Shown here: piece after piece, positions 1-7,871 of the stretch
Numbering within the stretch: the first letter of the stretch is position 1
Layout of the letters: the number at the start of each line of letters is the position of its first letter
Source: Neisseria montereyensis
GTDB lineage: Bacteria > Pseudomonadota > Gammaproteobacteria > Burkholderiales > Neisseriaceae
Assembly: GCF_024834045.1 (NCBI RefSeq)
Contig: NZ_JANUXW010000002.1
Location: 186,001 to 250,000 of the forward strand
Direction: 5' to 3'
Length of the DNA: 64,000 bases
Position numbers and translations under genes: made by a program
The notes under the pieces: model-generated
Told to the model about the DNA's origin: nothing
Database searches by the model: none
The model's input: only the letters and a program-made list of their open reading frames with translations

Positions 1-690
1 CGTGCCGGTATAGCCGATATCGGCGGCGCGGACAAAAATAGTGGGAATGCCCGAATTAATCATGGTCGCTTTCAGACGGCCTATACCCGGCACATCCAAT
101 TCATCTACAATCTGCCCGGTGGGGAACATATCGCCCTCGCCGTCGGCCGGATCTAAAAACTCAATTTTGATTTCGGCAGCGGGAAAGGTGACACCGTCTA
201 GCTCGAAATCTCCGGTTTCCTGAACTTGGCCGTTGGTGATGGGAATATGGGCGATAATGGTTTTGCTGATGTTTTTCTGCCAGATACGCACCGTACAAAC
301 ACCGTTTTCAGGAATCTTGGCCGCATCAACCAAACCGTTTTCAATCGCAAACGCGCCAACGGCGGCGGTAAGGTTGCCGCAATTGCCGCTCCAATCGACA
401 AATGGCTTATCAATAGACACTTGGCCGAATAGATAATCGACATCATGATCCGGCCGCGTGCTTTTATCTAAGATAACCGCCTTGCTGGTGGAAGAGCTGG
501 CATTACCCAAACCATCAATTTGTTTACCGTAAGGATCGGGGCTGCCCAATACGCGCAATAAAATTTTATCGCGCGCCTCGCCCGGTTGTTGCGCCGCTTC
601 GGGCAAATCGCCTAGTTTGAAGAAAACGCCTTTAGACGTACCGCCACGGTAGTAGATCGCAGCGATTTTAATTTGCGGGGGGTAGTTCAT
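1..690 (-). CDS. prpF: 2-methylaconitate isomerase PrpF, N-terminal part (cut by window edge)
   Basis: Reading the minus strand from the ATG at 690 gives 230 uninterrupted codons that run off the window. The protein begins MNYPPQIKIAAIYYRGGTSK and has the PrpF/DUF453 signatures RGGTSKGVFF near the N terminus and a DWSGNCGNL segment, as in the isomerase that converts trans- to cis-2-methylaconitate in the AcnD/PrpF branch of the 2-methylcitrate cycle for propionate. Family members are about 390 residues, so a bit over half is seen. A GGAGAACTTTCC ribosome site precedes the ATG. An uptake sequence at about 71-82 is read as protein (GRLKA). The partner genes (prpB, prpC, acnD) must lie outside the window. 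Confidence 0.9.
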   Translation of the reverse strand, partial: MNYPPQIKIAAIYYRGGTSKGVFFKLGDLPEAAQQPGEARDKILLRVLGSPDPYGKQIDGLGNASSSTSKAVILDKSTRPDHDVDYLFGQVSIDKPFVDWSGNCGNLTAAVGAFAIENGLVDAAKIPENGVCTVRIWQKNISKTIIAHIPITNGQVQETGDFELDGVTFPAAEIKIEFLDPADGEGDMFPTGQIVDELDVPGIGRLKATMINSGIPTIFVRAADIGYTGT

Positions 691-778
691 GGAAAGTTCT
701 CCTTTGTATTTTATTTTGAATAGGGATGAAAAATATGCTTTTTATTATAAGGTATCCGACCATATATACCATACCGTT

Positions 779-825
779 AGGCCGTCTGAAACAGATTCCG
801 GCGTAATTTCTCTTTCAGACGGCCT
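779..825. repeat. Inverted uptake-sequence pair between divergent genes
   Basis: AGGCCGTCTGAAA and its complement are separated by about 21 bases. The pair lies between two gene starts (prpF on minus, the 927 gene on plus), so it cannot be an ordinary end-of-gene terminator; it lies in the 5' flank of both. Confidence 0.85.
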
Positions 826-926
826 CAGCCGGATAAAATGATTTATCTAGCTGCAAAGCCGTATAAGCAGCCGTTTTTAGGCTACAATGCGCATTCTATC
901 TTCACTCTATATAGAACGACCTGATT

Positions 927-1487
927 ATGCTGTATCAACTTTTGCGGGATATGTTGGATTTACTGCGCCTACGCTATAAAGCCCCGACCGAATACCGTTA
1001 CACCCTAATTGTTTATATCGCCGTATTACTGCTGCTCGGTTTTGTTAACGCCGCCTCTATGGCGCCCATTTTCGGGCAAAGCACTGCCGCCGTTGTTTTT
1101 GCCGTTTTGCTGACCGTATTAAAATACCTGATACTCACCCGCGCTATGGGCGGCATCTTGCATTACTACGGTGCTCCCAAAATCTCATGGCGGGGTTTTA
1201 TACTGGCAACGGAAGCCCTCACCGCACCGCTGCTGATTCTGTTTTATATCCCCGCACTGGCAACAGCCGGCCTGTTTTGGCAGATATGGGTATTCTGGGT
1301 ACAAGTGATCGGCCTGATAAAACTCAGCGGCAGAACCGGCTGGCAGACATTGATTGGTTATTTTGTCTATTTTATCGGCACAATCTTGGTCGGCGGATTG
1401 CTGATGGGCGCATTTGTCGGCGCCGGTTTCTTTGATTTGGATACCATTTCTCAGCAGGCGCAAACGATTTTGGAAGCTAATCCTTGA
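927..1487 (+). CDS. Small integral membrane protein of unknown function
   Basis: A 186-residue protein that is mostly hydrophobic, with about five membrane segments (roughly residues 25-43, 48-70, 90-112, 117-138 and 150-172) and a short polar C-terminal tail. The overall look recalls Yip1-type membrane proteins but no diagnostic motif was recognised, so no function is assigned. The ATG at 927 is about 30 bases downstream of a TACAAT-like -10 box (near 884-889). It is a single-gene unit: prpF is divergent and an uptake-sequence hairpin terminator follows 22 bases after the stop. Confidence 0.8.
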   Translation: MLYQLLRDMLDLLRLRYKAPTEYRYTLIVYIAVLLLLGFVNAASMAPIFGQSTAAVVFAVLLTVLKYLILTRAMGGILHYYGAPKISWRGFILATEALTAPLLILFYIPALATAGLFWQIWVFWVQVIGLIKLSGRTGWQTLIGYFVYFIGTILVGGLLMGAFVGAGFFDLDTISQQAQTILEANP

Positions 1488-1509
1488 TTTAGTATTGGGA
1501 TAATGGCAG

Positions 1510-1538
1510 AGGCCGTCTGAAAGGGTTTCAGACGGCCT
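1510..1538. terminator. Uptake-sequence hairpin terminator
   Basis: AGGCCGTCTGAAA, three-base loop, then the exact complement, followed by TTTG on the plus strand. It ends the 927 gene and also lies downstream of the ankyrin gene on the minus strand. Confidence 0.85.
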
Positions 1539-1584
1539 TTGTTATTGTATATCCTAGTATAAAAATATATTGTATATGAAGTAC

Positions 1585-3903
1585 CTACAAATTAATTTTA
1601 TCGCTTTGCCATTCATTTTTAATATCTTGACAAGTAAAAGATTTTACCAGTGTATAGGCCTTTAATGAGGTATCCCCACCTTTCTGCTTCATCATTTCAA
1701 ATGAGATAGGGTCATTGATTTCAATAGCAAACATCAATGGTGTGTAGCCCTGCATATATGAAATATTATGGGGGTGGTTAGGATCTGCACCAGCTTCCAG
1801 TAAAATTTTAACAATTTCGTGTAATTCCTCTATTGATGTCTGCTCTTTTAAGCGATTTAAAGTGTATTGATCACTTAGTTCTTCAATAGTATTCCATAAC
1901 GCAAAAGAGTTATTATGTTTCGGTATTTGAATTTTTGTATTATCAAAAGGTTTAAAAATGGTACTGAGTCCGTGGCTGGAGGCATAAAGTCTTCTAAAAA
2001 ATTCCTGTTCTTGTGCGTTTACAAACATTCTGTTTCGTTTCCTCTTTTCTTTTATTTCTGGTGATTTTTTATTTAATTTATCTATTAACCCTAGGCAGTG
2101 GTATAGAGGTATTACATTTTCAAAGTTTACTTGGTCAACTTCAGCACCCATTTCTAAAATTTTCCGAACAACTTCTGCTTTGCCTGTCGATATAGCCTGC
2201 ATTAAAGGAAATTTTTCCCTTTTAGCTGTTTTAGCATTAACTGTTTCTTTGGTGTGAGGGTATTTAACCAATAAGTCGAATAATCGCTTATCTAGTGAAG
2301 CATAGGGTATTGCTTCTAAATCTAGTTTTTCTACTGCCAATAATAAAGCAGACTCATTTGCGCTAGACAGCTGGTTAACATCTGCACCGTGTTTTAATAA
2401 TTTCTCAATAATATTAAGATATTTATCACCAAAATATCTTGGTTCATGAAGCAGGCTGAATAATACAATTTGCGGCATCCGTTTGCCTTGCCAAGAAATT
2501 TTTCTATTTGGATTTTTATAGTCGGGTTTAATCTTTTCAATATCCTCAAAAGTACATATTCCATCGTATTTAGATTTTAAATATGGATATTCAATATTGG
2601 GGAAATAGGCATCTGAGGGGAAAAAACGATGAAATGCATTTGCCCACATATCAACCTCCCAATCTGCAACAGTATCTTTATGATTGATTTTTTCAGAATG
2701 AGCATCGAAAGATGGCATTTCATAACCAAACATAACCAAAGCATTTTTTAAATGTGCTAAGAATTTTCGTTGCGAAATATTTTCTTTTTTTTCTAAATAG
2801 GCGGTGGCAACTAATGCTTCTTGTATTAACGAATTTAAATCCTTTCCTCTACAAAATAAAGATTGTTCAAAGCTCTCTTTGTAATAACTTACAGCTTTAT
2901 TTAAATCGCCTGAGAATAAATGCCAACGTGCTTCTAGCCAATTCCAGTGTTGTGATTCATATTCGAGTGTTTGATCAGATTCAGCAATAGCACGAGCAAT
3001 ATTTAATTCTCTAAATGATTTATCTTTTGAGTCTTGATTTTTCTTCGTATCTCGTGCTAATAATTGATACAATTCGGCGAAGATTTTTACTTTCTCTTTA
3101 ATATTTTTAGATTTAGTCTGTTGAATGGCTATAATGGAACGATTTATATAAGAACTTATAGTAGAATTTACACCTTCCATACCGAGTTCTAATTCGACTC
3201 CGCGAATAAAATTGAGGCTAGAAAAGAAATCTTTAATTTCTAATTTACGAACTTCGTCTAGCGAACGTGCAATTAGCAACCAAAATTTGATAAGCACCCA
3301 ATCAGAATTTTTTTCTTTGGAAAGTAATTTAATGGCTTGATAAGAAGGCAGAAATTCTCCTCTCCGCCAACGTTCAATTTTATCTTTTTCTTCTTTTATT
3401 TTTATTTCGGCCCTATATTTTTGCCATGTTGGGTTATCATCTAACCAATCTAATACCAAGCCAACCGACTTGATTTCATATGAGAATAATTTCTCTATTT
3501 CAGGAAAATGATATTTTTCAGGCAGGGTATGCACCAGAAATGCGTAAGCCCGATAAGGGAAAAAATATTTTATGAGTATGGGCATGAGGTCTGCCCTACT
3601 TATTCCAGAAACATCAGTTTTACCAACAATATTTTTTAAATAGTCTGATATGTACTCATGAAAATAACGGTACATAATTTCGGCCAAATCTTCATCCTTT
3701 TGCATCAGGGCTTTTGGTTGCAGTAAGGCTTTTAATTGATCAAACCATATTTCATCAACAAATGACCAGATTAATTCCAGACGGACATTTTTATCATGAG
3801 CCTTATCATCCAATGCTTTTTTATTTTTGATAGGTAAATCAAAGCATTGGGCTAAAAAACGTAGTTGCTCTAAAGGAGTGGGGAAAATTGGATATGATTT
3901 CAT
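1585..3903 (-). CDS. 772-residue ankyrin-repeat protein, last gene of AT-rich accessory operon
   Basis: Large soluble protein, no signal peptide or membrane segment. The C-terminal third has ankyrin-type repeats: LLKHGADVN (502-510), LMQAISTGKAEVV plus ILEMGAEVD (567-590), and LLEAGADPN plus YTPLMFAIE (701-728). Residues 320-348 look TPR-like (GDLNKAVSYYKESFEQ). Around 177-195, IERWRRGEFLPSYQAIKLL resembles the helix-turn-helix spacing of XRE-type DNA binders, but this is weak. The ATG follows the stop of the HicA-like gene by two bases, so translation is probably coupled. The gene is AT-rich (roughly a third GC) and has no uptake sequence, both unlike its neighbours, which suggests horizontal acquisition. 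Ankyrin repeats imply protein binding; target and role are unknown. Confidence 0.8.
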   Translation of the reverse strand: MKSYPIFPTPLEQLRFLAQCFDLPIKNKKALDDKAHDKNVRLELIWSFVDEIWFDQLKALLQPKALMQKDEDLAEIMYRYFHEYISDYLKNIVGKTDVSGISRADLMPILIKYFFPYRAYAFLVHTLPEKYHFPEIEKLFSYEIKSVGLVLDWLDDNPTWQKYRAEIKIKEEKDKIERWRRGEFLPSYQAIKLLSKEKNSDWVLIKFWLLIARSLDEVRKLEIKDFFSSLNFIRGVELELGMEGVNSTISSYINRSIIAIQQTKSKNIKEKVKIFAELYQLLARDTKKNQDSKDKSFRELNIARAIAESDQTLEYESQHWNWLEARWHLFSGDLNKAVSYYKESFEQSLFCRGKDLNSLIQEALVATAYLEKKENISQRKFLAHLKNALVMFGYEMPSFDAHSEKINHKDTVADWEVDMWANAFHRFFPSDAYFPNIEYPYLKSKYDGICTFEDIEKIKPDYKNPNRKISWQGKRMPQIVLFSLLHEPRYFGDKYLNIIEKLLKHGADVNQLSSANESALLLAVEKLDLEAIPYASLDKRLFDLLVKYPHTKETVNAKTAKREKFPLMQAISTGKAEVVRKILEMGAEVDQVNFENVIPLYHCLGLIDKLNKKSPEIKEKRKRNRMFVNAQEQEFFRRLYASSHGLSTIFKPFDNTKIQIPKHNNSFALWNTIEELSDQYTLNRLKEQTSIEELHEIVKILLEAGADPNHPHNISYMQGYTPLMFAIEINDPISFEMMKQKGGDTSLKAYTLVKSFTCQDIKNEWQSDKINL

Positions 3904-3905
3904 GA

Positions 3906-4106
3906 TTAAATACCTAATAAATTTTTAATATCTCTATTAAAGTTTAAGATGGCACGATAGTCACTTGGGCTGCCGGGAATGGCACAACGACGATTATTTG
4001 GCGCAATTAAAACATCATGTTTTTTGCCTTTCCGAACGTGCCAACCCTGTTTTAATAATTGCCTAACCATGTAGTTTATAGTTTTATTATTACTGAATTT
4101 ATACAT
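3906..4106 (-). CDS. HicA-like small protein (possible RNA-binding/toxin fold)
   Basis: A 66-residue basic protein. The segment LLKQGWHVRKGKKHDVLIAP followed by a short arginine turn and AIPGSPSDYRAI matches the layout of the HicA/YcfA fold: helix, beta strand with GW, a basic turn with a conserved His (here H30), then a proline-rich strand and a final helix. HicA proteins are mRNA interferases; here the usual G-S-H-H motif is K-K-H-D, so activity is uncertain. A longer frame opens at a TTG at 4133, but the ATG at 4106 has an AGAGG site about 8 bases upstream and is preferred. No HicB antitoxin gene is present; the neighbours are a 48-residue repeat protein upstream and the ankyrin gene downstream. 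Confidence 0.6.
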   Translation of the reverse strand: MYKFSNNKTINYMVRQLLKQGWHVRKGKKHDVLIAPNNRRCAIPGSPSDYRAILNFNRDIKNLLGI

Positions 4107-4172
4107 AATTAATACCTCTTTGAATGGGCGCAAAGCAATGCTTTATTCCATTTGCCTGCGCCCGTTGCTTAC

Positions 4173-4319
4173 TTATTTCTTGTTACTACCGCTATTTTTT
4201 GCTGCTGCGGATTGAGCCCGAGCGGCAAAAGATTTGGAAGAAACAACACCTCCATTACTTTTTGCTGTTGCAGATTGAATACGAGCTGCAGCACTTTTAG
4301 TCATTGAGGTTTTAGCCAT
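4173..4319 (-). CDS. 48-residue Ala/Ser/Lys-rich protein with an internal duplication
   Basis: Too short for usual gene calling. From the ATG at 4319 (AGGAG site 8 bases upstream) it reads 48 codons to a TAA. It has two near-copies of one unit, AARIQSATAKSNGG (residues 12-24) and AARAQSAAAKNSGS (33-46), and starts MAKTSMTKSA. Composition is basic and low-complexity, so probably flexible or nucleic-acid/partner binding. Small proteins of this kind next to HicA-like genes are familiar to me from other bacterial genomes, but without a function. It is first in the operon, 66 bases before the HicA-like start, and in place and size could act as its antitoxin or partner. Confidence 0.65.
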   Translation of the reverse strand: MAKTSMTKSAAARIQSATAKSNGGVVSSKSFAARAQSAAAKNSGSNKK

Positions 4320-4342
4320 AATATGCACTCCTATAAAAAGTT

Positions 4343-4375
4343 AATTGGTTCTGCCTTGAGAAGGCAGAACCAATT
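4343..4375. promoter_or_regulatory. Perfect 15-bp palindrome upstream of the accessory operon
   Basis: Two exactly complementary 15-base arms (AATTGGTTCTGCCTT and its complement) around a GAG loop, ending 23 bases before the ATG at 4319. A possible -10 (CATAAT on minus, 4378-4373) touches its upstream edge, which would place transcription start inside the palindrome and favour an operator. Alternatively, since AACTTTTT follows on the minus strand, it could be an attenuator. Confidence 0.6.
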
Positions 4376-4490
4376 ATGGCGAATTGGGATATTGTGTTCA
4401 GCAACGTGAGTGGCGAGTTTTTTAAAAAATTTAAGAGTGAAGCTAAGCTACTTTAAATTTATGCTTGTGAGTTTAGTTCTATGGCAAAAG

Positions 4491-4522
4491 GGCGGCTAAA
4501 GATATTGATACCTTTAGCCGCC
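4491..4522. terminator. Hairpin terminator downstream of the GST gene
   Basis: GGCGGCTAAAG with its complement across a ten-base loop; on the minus strand CTTTTG follows. It ends the aldehyde-detoxification operon and separates it from the accessory operon. Confidence 0.7.
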
Positions 4523-4559
4523 ATTTTGTTTATTTAAAACAGTATATTAAGCCGTGCCG

Positions 4560-5192
4560 TTATTGCTTCGATGTATCCAATTTTGCTTCAATTTGCATGG
4601 CGCGTTGATAGCTTTCGAGTTGGGATAAATGCTGAATATATTGTTTGATATGGGGATAGTCTTCCAATTGCCCTTTGCTTTCCAGAATAACCAGATCGAA
4701 ACTCAGCATAAAATCGGCTCCGCTGAGGCGGTCGCCGACAATATAGTTTTTGCCTGCCAGCGAATCATTGAGATAGCTGAGTAGTTTTTGCTTTTCGCCG
4801 CCGATATATTGGCTGAGAAACGGATTATCGCCTACGCCTGCGGCATGGGTAAACAGTTCCAATAGCAGCGGCAGCATTAATGAGCTTTCTGAAAATGCGA
4901 TCCATTGCAGATAATAGCCGTATTCGGGGCTGTTTGGGGCAGGGCGCAGGCGGTCGGGGGCGAAGCGTTCGATAAGCAGTTGGGTAATGGCTTCGGATTC
5001 GGCAAATACCTTACCGTCGATTTCAATCACGGGGGATTTGCCCAGAGGGTGAACGGCTTTTAGGCTGTCGGGGGCAAGGTGGGTTTCGGCGTTGCGTTGA
5101 TAGGGAACGGCTTCATAGGGCACGCCCAATTCTTCTAAAAGCCATAAGATTCTGAGCGAGCGCGATTGATTTAAATGATGTAAACGAATCAT
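4560..5192 (-). CDS. Glutathione S-transferase
   Basis: 210 residues with a thioredoxin-like N-terminal domain (about 1-78, MIRLHHLNQSRSLRILWLLE, then the cis-proline strand KSPVIEIDGKVFAESEAI) and an all-helical C-terminal domain with GDRLSGADFMLSFDL. The catalytic region has Asn/Ser (NQSRS) rather than Tyr, typical of bacterial beta/theta-like or yeast GTT-like enzymes that conjugate glutathione to electrophiles. AAAAGGAAACATC precedes the ATG. Third gene of the operon behind the YqhD and CurA-like genes, 67 bases after the latter; the context indicates detoxification of reactive aldehydes or enals. Exact substrate unknown. Confidence 0.88.
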   Translation of the reverse strand: MIRLHHLNQSRSLRILWLLEELGVPYEAVPYQRNAETHLAPDSLKAVHPLGKSPVIEIDGKVFAESEAITQLLIERFAPDRLRPAPNSPEYGYYLQWIAFSESSLMLPLLLELFTHAAGVGDNPFLSQYIGGEKQKLLSYLNDSLAGKNYIVGDRLSGADFMLSFDLVILESKGQLEDYPHIKQYIQHLSQLESYQRAMQIEAKLDTSKQ

Positions 5193-5259
5193 GATGTTTC
5201 CTTTTCGATATTTATTGGGGCATATTAATGCTGAATTTTTTTCAATAATGCTTGGGCGG

Positions 5260-6309
5260 TTAATCTATATCTGCCACTTTAACCACTGTTTTGCCGAAGT
5301 TTTGGCCGTAAAGCATATCAACAAAGCCTTGCGGGGCGTGTTCCAAACCGTTGATGATGTGTTCTTTGGTTTTGATTTTGCCTTCTGCCAGCCAGTTGCT
5401 CATGGTTTCAAAAAACATTGCGAAATGTTGGGCGTAGGCTTCAAAAATAATAAAACCTTTTACCGTTAGCTGTTGGACGAGAATCAGCCCCATTAAGGCG
5501 CTTAGGCGGTCTTTGCCGTCGGGCAGTTCGGTTCGGTTATATTGTGAGGCCAAGCCGCAAACGGGAATGCGGGCGTGGGTATTCAGCAGCGGCATTACGG
5601 CATCGAATACTTTACCGCCAACGTTTTCATAATAAATATCAATGCCTTTCGGGCAGGCTTTTGCAAGCTGTTGGGCAAAATCATCGGCATAATGATCGAG
5701 GCATTGATCAAAGCCCAATTCTTCAACGGCAAAGCGGCATTTCTCGGCACCGCCGGCCACGCCGATCACATTCAAGCCTTTCAGTTTACCGATTTGGCCG
5801 ACAGTGGCGCCGACCGGGCCTGTTGCCGAAGCGACAACCAAAGTTTCGCCGGCTTGCGGTTTGCCGATATCGGTTAGCCCCATATAGGCGGTGAAGCCCG
5901 GCATACCCAACACGCCTAAAGCATAGGAAAGATTCGGCATATCTTTGGGCAGTTTATATACGCCTTCGCCGTTGCTGAGGCTGTAATCCTGCCAACCTGA
6001 TTGGGCGACTACAATATCGCCTGCCTGAAAACCCTCAATATTCGAGCGGACAACTTGCGAAACCGTGCCGCCTACCATCACATCGCCGATATTCAAAGGC
6101 GGGGCATAGCTTTTGCCATCATTCATGCGGCCGCGCATATAGGGGTCGAGCGATAAATAAACGGTTCGCAGCAGCATTTGCTCTTGATTGGGTTGGGGGA
6201 TATCGGTGCTGGTCCATTCAAAATTGCTATCCGTCGGCTTGCCATGCGGACGGCTGGCGAGCCTGATTTGGCGGTTTTGTTGGTTGTTTTGGGTGGGGTT
6301 GAAAGTCAT
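5260..6309 (-). CDS. NADP-dependent oxidoreductase, CurA/YncB (alkenal reductase) family
   Basis: 349 residues from the ATG at 6309, chosen over an upstream frame opening because AAGGAG lies 6 bases before it. Zinc-independent medium-chain reductase: N-terminal YLSLDPYMRGRM typical of the leukotriene B4 dehydrogenase/CurA/YncB group, and the nucleotide-binding stretch VASATGPVGATVGQIGKLKG followed by GVAGG. Members reduce the double bond of alpha,beta-unsaturated aldehydes and ketones using NADPH. Middle gene of a three-gene operon (43 bases after YqhD, 67 before the GST gene), divergent from a YqhC-like regulator, so induction by reactive aldehydes is likely. Confidence 0.88.
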   Translation of the reverse strand: MTFNPTQNNQQNRQIRLASRPHGKPTDSNFEWTSTDIPQPNQEQMLLRTVYLSLDPYMRGRMNDGKSYAPPLNIGDVMVGGTVSQVVRSNIEGFQAGDIVVAQSGWQDYSLSNGEGVYKLPKDMPNLSYALGVLGMPGFTAYMGLTDIGKPQAGETLVVASATGPVGATVGQIGKLKGLNVIGVAGGAEKCRFAVEELGFDQCLDHYADDFAQQLAKACPKGIDIYYENVGGKVFDAVMPLLNTHARIPVCGLASQYNRTELPDGKDRLSALMGLILVQQLTVKGFIIFEAYAQHFAMFFETMSNWLAEGKIKTKEHIINGLEHAPQGFVDMLYGQNFGKTVVKVADID

Positions 6310-6352
6310 GGCTTTCTCCTTTTTAGAAGGTGGGTGCAATAAGTTCGATAGC

Positions 6353-7558
6353 TTAGTTTACGGCGCGTTCCAATATGCGTTGGGATACGGCTAAATCGTT
6401 TTGCTTGTGTTCGCCCAATGCAACCATGCCGTGTTCTTTTAATTGTTTTAAAACAGCGGGTATAGCCGATTCATCTAACCCTGCATCTGCCAAGCGCACG
6501 GGCAGACCCAATGATTTAAAGAAGTTTTCCGTTTCAACAATGGCCGCTTCAATGATTTCATCTTCGCTCATATTGCCCTGAGGGTTGGTTATCGCCCAAA
6601 CATTGCGGGCATATTGCAATAATTTTTCTTTTTTGCTGTCTTTTAATTCGCGCATGAGCGAGGGCAATACAATGGTGAGGGTACGGGCATGGTCGATGCC
6701 GTAGAGCGAGGTGAGTTCGTGGCCGATCATGTGTGTGGTCCAATCTTGCGGCACGCCCGAACCAATCAGGCCGTTTAATGCCATTGTCGCCGTCCACATA
6801 ATATTTTTGCGGATTTCAATATTGCTTGGCTGCTGTTTCACTTCCGGGCCTTCTTCGATTAAGATTTTCAGCAGGCTTTCCGAAAAAGCATCTTGCACTT
6901 TCGCATTCGCGGGGTAGGTGAGATATTGTTCCATCACGTGAACATAAGCATCGGCAATGCCGTTCATCACCTGATTTTCCGGCAGGGTGAGGGTTTTGGC
7001 CGGGTCTAAAATAGAGAATTTCGGATAAGCCAACGGATTGCGGAAAGGCAGCTTCGCATGGCGTTCGCTATAATTCACCACGCCACCCGCGTTCATTTCC
7101 GAACCGGTGGCCGGAATGGTTAACACCGCGCCCAAATCAACCGCACGATCCACTTTCACGACATAGCTGGTTAACGCCGCCCAAGCCTGTTCGCGCGATA
7201 CCGTGCCGTCGGCTTCCGTTAATGAAGATACCAGCGCCACAAATTTACTGCCGTCAATCACCGAACCGCCGCCCACGGCCAAAATAAAATCAATGCGTTC
7301 CCGATTCACCATATCGGCGGCTTTTAATAAGGTGGTAAATTCGGGATTGGGCTCAATGCCGCCAAATTCAAAAATAGTACGCGTGCCATTGGCGGTTAAA
7401 GCCGCTTTCACTTCGTCTAATGTGCCGGTACGTTTGGCCGAACCGCCGCCATAAGTAATCAAAACCCGCGCCTGTTCAGGCACCAATTCAGACAGCTTTT
7501 TAATCTGACCTTCGCCGAAAATAATCCGCACCGGATTGTAGTATTCAAAATTATTCAT
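6353..7558 (-). CDS. yqhD: Iron-containing/zinc alcohol dehydrogenase YqhD-like (NADPH aldehyde reductase)
   Basis: 401 residues with the group III alcohol dehydrogenase layout: YGGGSAKR and AVGGGSVIDGSK nucleotide-binding loops, and metal ligands D203 and H207 (in GIADAYVHVMEQ), H276 and H290. These four positions are all offset by nine from E. coli YqhD D194/H198/H267/H281, a very good match. YqhD reduces short-chain aldehydes such as acrolein, methylglyoxal and malondialdehyde. AAGGAG precedes the ATG. It is first in its operon and transcribed away from an AraC-type regulator, as yqhD is from yqhC in E. coli. Confidence 0.92.
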   Translation of the reverse strand: MNNFEYYNPVRIIFGEGQIKKLSELVPEQARVLITYGGGSAKRTGTLDEVKAALTANGTRTIFEFGGIEPNPEFTTLLKAADMVNRERIDFILAVGGGSVIDGSKFVALVSSLTEADGTVSREQAWAALTSYVVKVDRAVDLGAVLTIPATGSEMNAGGVVNYSERHAKLPFRNPLAYPKFSILDPAKTLTLPENQVMNGIADAYVHVMEQYLTYPANAKVQDAFSESLLKILIEEGPEVKQQPSNIEIRKNIMWTATMALNGLIGSGVPQDWTTHMIGHELTSLYGIDHARTLTIVLPSLMRELKDSKKEKLLQYARNVWAITNPQGNMSEDEIIEAAIVETENFFKSLGLPVRLADAGLDESAIPAVLKQLKEHGMVALGEHKQNDLAVSQRILERAVN

Positions 7559-7871
7559 AAAAACTCCTTTTTATTTGAAAACAACCGTTATTGCTTACTT
7601 TCTTATGCTCGGATGGGATTACCGGGAAACAGCCAAACAACCAATAACGCTTTTGAAGAATTCATTATAGGCGCTTCACCGCCAAAGCATTAGAACAAAC
7701 CTATTTTTCTCTTGCCTATTTCTACACAATTCAACCGCGCCTTAATTACAAACCGCAGATAGCCAAACCATAAGCCCTAATCCGATTAGGCCGTCTGAAA
7801 GCCCGATTTCGGCTAATAGCATTCGGGCATAAAGCAGGGTATAGTCAGGCTTCGTTTTGTTTTATTTGGGT
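7559..7871. promoter_or_regulatory. Divergent promoter region between yqhD and the YqhC-like regulator
   Basis: About 310 bases with no gene. It must hold both promoters and probably the regulator's binding sites. One uptake sequence at 7788-7799; no clear operator repeat was recognised. Confidence 0.6.
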
